Program-made: the position numbers and the translations under genes | Assembly: GCA_029721515.1 (NCBI GenBank) | Contig: CM056551.1 | Location: forward strand, 30,167,437 to 30,231,436 | Reading direction: 5' to 3' | Length of the DNA stretch: 64,000 nt | Origin: Synanceia verrucosa | Taxonomy: Eukaryota; Chordata; Actinopteri; Perciformes; Synanceiidae | Notes under the pieces: model-generated | Told to the model about the DNA's origin: nothing | The model's input: the letters and a program-made list of their open reading frames with translations, nothing else | Database searches by the model: none | Shown: positions 56,801 through 64,000 of the stretch, piece after piece | How the letters are laid out: every line of letters begins with the position of its first letter | Position numbering within the stretch: position 1 is the first letter of the stretch

Positions 56801-59800
56801 GCTGTTAATAAATGGTGAATTTTCTACTTATTTCAAGAAATTATACTGTAATTTTATTCAAAATGCTGTCATAAGTCATTTTAACAACTTTTCATGACAT
56901 TTTAAAATTTGACTGTTTTGACATTTTTTCGACATACTATAGTATGGCATTTTTTCTAAAATTTTAGATATGTTAAAATATGGTGAATTTTCAACTTTCT
57001 TCGAGAAATTATACCATAATTTCATTCAAAAAGCTGTAATAAGTCATTTTGACAACTTTTCTTGACAAACGAAAATTTTACTTTTTCTACCTTTTTTCGA
57101 CATACTATAGTATGCTGTCATAAGTCATTTTAACAACTTTTCATGACATTTTAAATTTAATTTTTTTGACATTTGTTTCGACATACTATAGTATGGCATT
57201 TTTTCCAAAATTTTAGATGTGTTATGGTATGGCGAATTTTCAACTTATTTCGAGAAATTATACTATGAATTCGTTCAAAATGCTGTAATAAGTCATTTTG
57301 ACAACTTTTCTTGACATTTCAAAATTTGACTTTTTCAACCTTTTTTTGACACACTATAGTATGACATTTTTTCTAAAATTTTAGGTATGTTAAAATATGG
57401 TGAATTTTCAGCTTACTTCGAGAAATTATACCATAATTTCATTCAAAAAGCTGTAATAAGTCATTTTGACAACTTTTCTTGATAAATGAAAATTTTACTT
57501 TTTCTATCTTTTTTCGACATACTATAGTATGGCATTTTTCCTAAAATATTAGATAGGTTAAAATATGGTGAATTTTCAACTTATTTCGAGACATTATACC
57601 ATAATTTCATTCAAAATGCTGTAATAAGTCATTTTGACAACTTTTCTTGACATTCGAAAATTTGACTTTTTCGACTTTTTTCGACATACTATAGTATGGC
57701 ATTTTTTCTAAAATATTAGATACGTTAAAATATGGTGAATTTTCAACTTATTTCGAGAAATTATACCATAATTTCATTCAAAATGCTGTAATAAGTCATT
57801 TTGACAACTTTTCTTGACATTCGAAAATTTGACTTTTTCGACTTTTTTCGACATACTATAGTATGGCATTTTTTCTAAAATTTTAGATATGTTAAAATGT
57901 GGCGAATTTTCAACTTATTTCGAGAAATTATACCATAATTTCATTCAAAATGCTGTAATAAGTCATTTTGACAACTTTTCTTGACATTCGAAAATTTGAC
58001 TTTTTCGACTTTTTTCGACATACTATAGTATGGCATTTTTTCTAAAATTTTAGATATGTTAAAATGTGGCGAATTTTCAACTTATTTCGAGAAATTCTGC
58101 CATAATTTCATTAAAAAAGCTGTAATAAGTCATTTTGACAACTTTTCTTGACAAACGAAAATTTTACTTTTTCTACCTTTTTTCGACATACTATAGTATG
58201 GCATTTTTTCTAAAATTTTAGATATGTTAAAATATGGTGAATTTTTAACTTCAAGAAATCATAACATAATTTCATTCAAAATGCTGTAATAAGTCATTTT
58301 GACAACTTTTCTTGACATTTGAAAATTTGACTTTTTAAACCTTTTTTCGACAAACTATAGTATGCTATTTTTTCAAAAATTTTAGATATGTTTTCATGTG
58401 GCGAATTTTCAACTTATTTTGAGAAATTATACCATAAATTCATTCAAAATGCTGTAATAAGTCATTTTGACAACTTTTCTTGACATTCCAAAATTTGACT
58501 TTTTCGACTTTTTTCGACATACTATAGTATGGCAATTTCTGTAAAATTTTAGATATGTTAAAATGTGGCGAATTTTCAACTTATTTCGAGAAATTATGCC
58601 ATAATTTCATTCAAAATGCTGTAATAAGTCATGGCGACAACTTTTCTTGACATTTGAAAATTTGACTTTTTCTACCTTTTTTCGACATACTATAGTATGG
58701 GTTTTTTTTCTAAAACTTTAGAGCTATTAATATATGGCGAATTTTCAACTTATTTCGAGAAATTATACCATAATTTTATTCAAAATGCTGTAATAAGTCA
58801 TTTTGACAACTTTTCTTGACATTTGAAAATTTGATTTTTGCAACCTTTTTTCGACATACTATAGTATGGCATTTTTCCTAAAATATTAGATATGTTAAAA
58901 TATGGTGAATTTTCAACTTATTTCGAGACATTATACCATAATTTCATTCAAAATGCTGTAATAAGTCATTTTGTCAACTTTTCTTGACATTTTAAAATTT
59001 GACTTTTTCGACTTTTTTCGACATACTATAGTATGGCATTTTTTCTAAAATTTTAGATATGTTAAAATATGGTGAATTTTCAACTTTCTTCGAGAAATTA
59101 TACCATAATTTCATTCAAAAAGCTGTAATAAGTCATTTTGACAACTTTTCTTGACATTTGAAAATTTGACTTTTTCGACTTTTTTCGACATACTATAGTA
59201 TGCTATTTTTTTCGAAAATTTTAGATATGTTTTCATGTGGTGAATTTTCAACTTATTTTGAGAAATTATACCATAATTTTATTCAAAATGCTGTAATAAG
59301 TCATTTTGACAACTTTTCTTGACATTTGAAAATTTGATTTTTGCAACCTTTTTTCGACATACTATAGTTAGCATTTTTTCTAAAATTTTAGATATGTTGA
59401 AGTATGGCAAATTTTCAACTTATTTCGAGAAATTATACTGTAATTTTATTCAAAATGCTGTCATAAGTCATTTTAACAACTTTTCATGACATTTTAAAAT
59501 TTGACTGTTTTGACATTTTTTTCGACATACTATAGTATGACATTTTGTCTAAAATTTTAGATACGTTAAAATATGGCGAATTTTCAACTTTCTTCGAGAA
59601 ATTATACCATAATTTCATTCAAAAAGCTGTAATAAGTCATTTTGACAACTTTTCTTGACATTTGAAAATTTGACTTTTTCAACCTTTTTTCAACACACTA
59701 TAGTATGGCATTTTTTCTAAAATTTTAGATATGTTAAAATATGGTGAATTTTCAACTTACTTCGAGAAATTATACCATAATTTCATTAAAAAAGCTGTAA

Positions 59801-62800
59801 TAAGTGATTTTGACAACTTTTCTTGACAAACGAAAATTTCACTTTTTCTACCTTTTTTCGACATACTATAGTATGGCATTTTTTCTAAAATATTAGATAT
59901 GTTAAAATATGGTGAATTTTCAACTTATTTTGAGAAATTATACCATAATTTCATTCAAAATGCTGTAATAAGTCATTGTGACAACTTTTCTTGACATTCG
60001 AAAATTTGACTTTTTCGACTTTTTTCGACATACTATAGTATGGCATTTTTTCTAAAAATTTTAGATATGCTGTAATATGGCGAATTTTCAATTTATTTCG
60101 AGAAACAATACCATAATTTCATTAAAAAAGCTGTAATGAGTCATTTTGACAACTTTTCTTGACATTTCAAAATTTGACTGTTTTGACATTTTGTTCGACA
60201 TACTATAGTATGGCATTTTTTCCAAAGTTTTACATATGTTATGATATGGCGAATTTTCAACTTATTTCGAGAAATTATACCATAATTTCATTCAAAATGC
60301 TGTAATAAGTCATTTTGACAACTTTTCTTGACATTCAAAAATTTGACTTTTTCGACTTTTTTCGACATACTATAGTATGCTATTTTTTCTAAAATTTTAG
60401 ATATGTTAAAATATGGTAAATTTTCAACTTCGAGAAATTATACCATAATTTCATTAAAAAAGCTGTAATAAGTCATTTTTGACAACTTTTCTTGACAAAC
60501 GAAAATTTTACTTTTTCTACCTTTTTTCGACATACTATAGTATGGCATTTTTTTCTAAAATTTTAGATGTGTTAAAATATGGTGAATTTTTAACTTACTT
60601 CAAGAAATCATGACATAATTTCATTCAAAATGCTGTAATAAGTTATTTTGACAACCTTTCTTGACATTCGAAAATTTGACTTTTTTGACTTTTATTGGAA
60701 CACTATAGTATGGCTTTTTTTTCTAAAATTTTAGATACGTTAAAATATGGCGAATTTTCAACTTATTTTTAGAAATTATACCATAATTTCATTCAAAATG
60801 TTGTAATAAATCATTTTGACAACTTTTCTTGACATTTGAAAATTTGACTTTTTCAACCTTTTTTCGACATACTATAGTATGGCATTTTTTCTAACATTTT
60901 AGACATAAATTATGGCGAATTTTCAACTTATTTCGAGAAATTATGCCATAATTTTATTCAAAATGCTGTAATAAGTCATTTTGACAACTTTTCTTGACAT
61001 TTGAAAATTTGACTTTTTAAACCTTTTTTCGACATACTATAGTATGCTATTTTTTCCAAAATTTTAGATATGTTTTCATGTGGCGAATTTTCAACTTATT
61101 TTGAGAAATTATACCATAAATTCATTCAAAATGCTGTAATAAGTCATTTTAACAACTTTTCTTGACATTCGAAAATTTGACTTTTTCGACTTTTTTCGAC
61201 ATACTATAGTATGGCATTTTCTGTAAAATTTTAGATATGTTAAAATGTGGCGAATTTTCAACTTATTTTGAGAAATTATGCCATAATTTCATTCAAAATG
61301 CTGTAATAAGTCATGGCGACAACTTTTCTTGACATTTGAAAATTTGACTTTTTCAACCTTTTTTCGACATACTATAGTATGGCATTTTTTCTAAAATTTT
61401 AGACATAAATTATGGCGAATTTTCAACTTATTTCGAGAAATTATACCATAATTTTATTCAAAATGCTGTAATAAGTCATTTTGACAACTTTTCTAGACAT
61501 TTGAAAATTTGACTTTTTCGACTTTTTTCGACATACTATAGTATGGCATTTTTTCTAAAATTTTAGATATGTTAAAATGTGGCGAATTTTCAACTTATTT
61601 CGAGAAATTATGCCATAATTTCATTCAAAATGCTGTAATAAGTCATTTTGACAACTTTTCTTGACATTTGAAAATTTGACTTTTTCAACCTTTTTTCGAC
61701 ATACTATAGTATGGCATTTTTTCTAAAATTTTAGACATAAATTATGGCGAATTTTCAACTTATTTCGAGAAATTATGCCATAATTTCATTCAAAATGCTG
61801 TAATAAGTCATGTCGACAACTTTTCTTGACATTTGAAAATTTGACTTTTGCAACCTTTTTTCGACATACTATAGTTAGCATTTTTTCTAAAATTTTACAC
61901 ATGAATTATGGCGAATTTTCAACTTATTTCGAGAAATTATACCATAATTTCATTCAAAAAGCTGTAATAAGTCATTTTGACAACTTTTCTTGACATTTGA
62001 AAATTTGACTTTTTCGACTTTTTTCGACATACTATAGTATGGCATTTTTTCTAAAATTTTAGATATGTAAAAATGTGGCGAATTTTCAACTTATTTCGAG
62101 AAATTATACTGTAATTTTATTCAAAATGCTGTCATAAGTCATTTTAACAACTTTTCATGACATTTTAAAATTTGACTGTTTTGACATTTTTTTCGACATA
62201 CTATAGTATGTCATTTTTTCTAAAATTTTAGATATGTTAAAATATGGTGAATTTTCAACTTTCTTCGAGAAATTATACCATAATTTCATTCAAAACGCTG
62301 TAATAAGTCATTTTGACAACTTTTCTTGACAAACGAAAATTTTACTTTTTCTACCTTTTTTCGACATACTATAGTATGGCATTTTTTCTAAAATTTTAGA
62401 TATGTTAAAATGTGGCGAATTTTCAACTTATTTCGAGAAATTATACCATAATTTCATTCAAAATGCTGTAATAAGTGATTTTGACAACTTTTCTTGACAT
62501 TCAAAAATTTGACTTTTTCGACTTTTTTCGACATACTATAGTATGGCATTTTTTGTAAAAATTTTAGATATGTTAAAACATGGCGAATTTTAAACTTACT
62601 TCGAGAAATTATACCATAATTTCGTTCAAAATGTTGTAATAAGTCATTTTGACAACTTTTCTTGAAATTTTAATTTTATTTTTTTTGAATTTTGTTTCGA
62701 CATACTATAGTATGGCATTTTTTGTAAAATTTTAGATATGCTGTAATATGGCGAATTTTCAATTTATTTCGAGAAATAATACCATAATTTCATTCAAAAT

Positions 62801-64000
62801 GCTGTAATGAGTTATTTTGACAACTTTTCTTGACATTTCAAAATTTTACTTTTTCAATCTTTTTCGACATACCATAGTATGGCATTTTTTGTAAAATTTT
62901 AGATATGTTAAAATGTGGCGAATTTTCAACTTATTTCGAGAAATTATACTGTAATTTTATTCAAAATGCTGTCATAAGTCATTTTGACAACTTTTCTTGA
63001 CATTTGAAAATTTGATTTTTTCAACCTTTTTTCGACATACTATAGTATGGCATTTTTTCTAAAATATTAGATACGTTAAAATATGGTGAATTTTCAACTT
63101 ATTTCGAGACATTATACCATAATTTCATTCAAAATGCTGTAATAAGTCATTTTGACAACTTTTCTTGACATTCGAAAATTTGACTTTTTCGACTTTTTCG
63201 ACATACTATAGTATGGCATTTTTTCTAAAATTTTAGATATGTTAAAATATGGCGAATTTTCAACTTATTTCGAGAAATTATACCATAATTTCATTCAAAA
63301 TGCTGTAATAAGTCATTTTGACAACTTTTCTTGACATTCGAAAATTTGACTTTTTCGACTTTTTTCGACATACTATAGTATGGCATTTTTTCTAAAATTT
63401 TAGATATGTTAAAATATGGCGAATTTTCAACTTATTTCGAGAAATTATACCATAATTTCATTCAAAATGCTGTAATAAGTCATTTTGACAACTTTTCTTG
63501 ACATTTGAAAATTTGACTTTTTCGACTTTTTTCGACATACTATAGTATGGCATTTTTTCTAAAATTTTAGATATGTTAAAATATGGCGAATTTTCAACTT
63601 ATTTCGAGAAATTATACCATAATTTCATTCAAAATGCTGTAATAAGTCATTTTGACAACTTTTCTTGACATTTGAAAATTTGACTTTTTCTACTTTTATC
63701 GACATACTATAGTATGGCATTTTTCTAAAATTTTAGATATGTTAAAATGTGGCGAATTTTCAACTTATTTCGAGAAATTATACCATAATTTCATTAAAAA
63801 AGCTGTAATAAGTCATTTTGACAACTTTTCTTGACAAACGAAAATTTTACTTTTTCTACCTTTTTTCGACATACTGTAGTATGGCATTTTTTCTCAAATT
63901 TTAGATACGTTAAAATATGGTGAATTTTTAACTTACTTCAAGAAATCATAACATAATTTCATTCAAAATGCTGTAATAAGTCATTTTGACAACTTTTCTT
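53816..64000 (-). repeat. AT-rich ~168-bp satellite array, about 60 units, open at window end
   Basis: Successive CGACATACTATAG landmarks lie at 53,932, 54,090, 54,260, 54,430, 54,598, 54,761, 54,928, 55,096 and 55,264, giving periods of 158-170 bp, mostly 167-170. Each unit has TTTTCAACTTATTTCGAGAA, ATTCAAAATGCTGTAATAAG, ACAACTTTTCTTGACA and a perfect 14-bp palindrome CATACTATAGTATG in most units. Variants of the CGACTTTTTTCGAC / TGCAACCTTTTTT / TCTACC segment mark unit types. No coding sequence. The 14-bp palindrome is lost in some units (CTATAGTTAGC). Confidence 0.98.

Noticed and set aside
52471..64000. CRISPR-like array
   Set aside because: The period is regular but there are no unique spacers between short repeats; the whole ~168-bp unit repeats, which is a satellite.

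Overview
The window looks like chromosomal DNA of a ray-finned fish, most likely a spiny-rayed teleost. The evidence is one clear vertebrate gene with canonical GT-AG introns, plus a repeat set typical of teleosts: a V-SINE-like tRNA-derived SINE, Tc1/mariner and hAT remnants, LINE 3' ends ending in a short stretch that resembles GATCCC-type tails, many GCTAA-type short repeats, long GATA/TATC arrays and tandem minisatellites. No bacterial-type operon, CRISPR array or phage gene is present.

Positions 1-40,900 are gene-poor. I could not support any conserved protein-coding gene there; almost all open frames are short or are by-products of tandem repeats. The region holds dispersed repeat families present in several copies and both orientations, nested DNA transposons (a Tc1 remnant inside a MITE-like element at 10.1-11.0 kb, and a MITE inside a hAT element at 14.3-15.0 kb), a 51-bp minisatellite (1.5-2.3 kb), a 30-bp minisatellite whose every unit carries an AP-1-type TGACTCA (21.0-21.5 kb), a palindrome-rich tandem complex (32.1-33.0 kb), compound TA repeats (37.8-38.1 kb) and a nearly perfect 121-bp inverted repeat (38.2 and 39.1 kb).

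Positions 40,930-52,030 contain the one confident gene, ccdc92 (plus strand). A CpG-rich promoter region at 40.93-41.39 kb has a perfect RFX X-box, which fits a centriole/cilium protein. A probable non-coding first exon ends at 41,392. Three coding exons (45,685-45,820, 46,583-46,624 and 50,391-51,199) join in frame to give 328 residues with two coiled-coil segments and a conserved C-terminal end. Introns contain a 1.2-kb 11/12-bp minisatellite, a 0.5-kb TATC/TGTC array, and a hAT element with exact 8-bp target duplications and a V-SINE nested inside.

Positions 52,470-64,000 are an AT-rich satellite of about 168 bp per unit, beginning only about 450 bp beyond the ccdc92 poly(A) signal. A short arm (about 0.8 kb) runs in one orientation, is interrupted by a 496-bp insertion flanked by an exact 13-bp duplication, and then the array switches orientation and continues for about 60 units past the window edge. 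It contains long-range internal duplications, including a roughly 0.9-kb block repeated at an offset of 5,269 bp.
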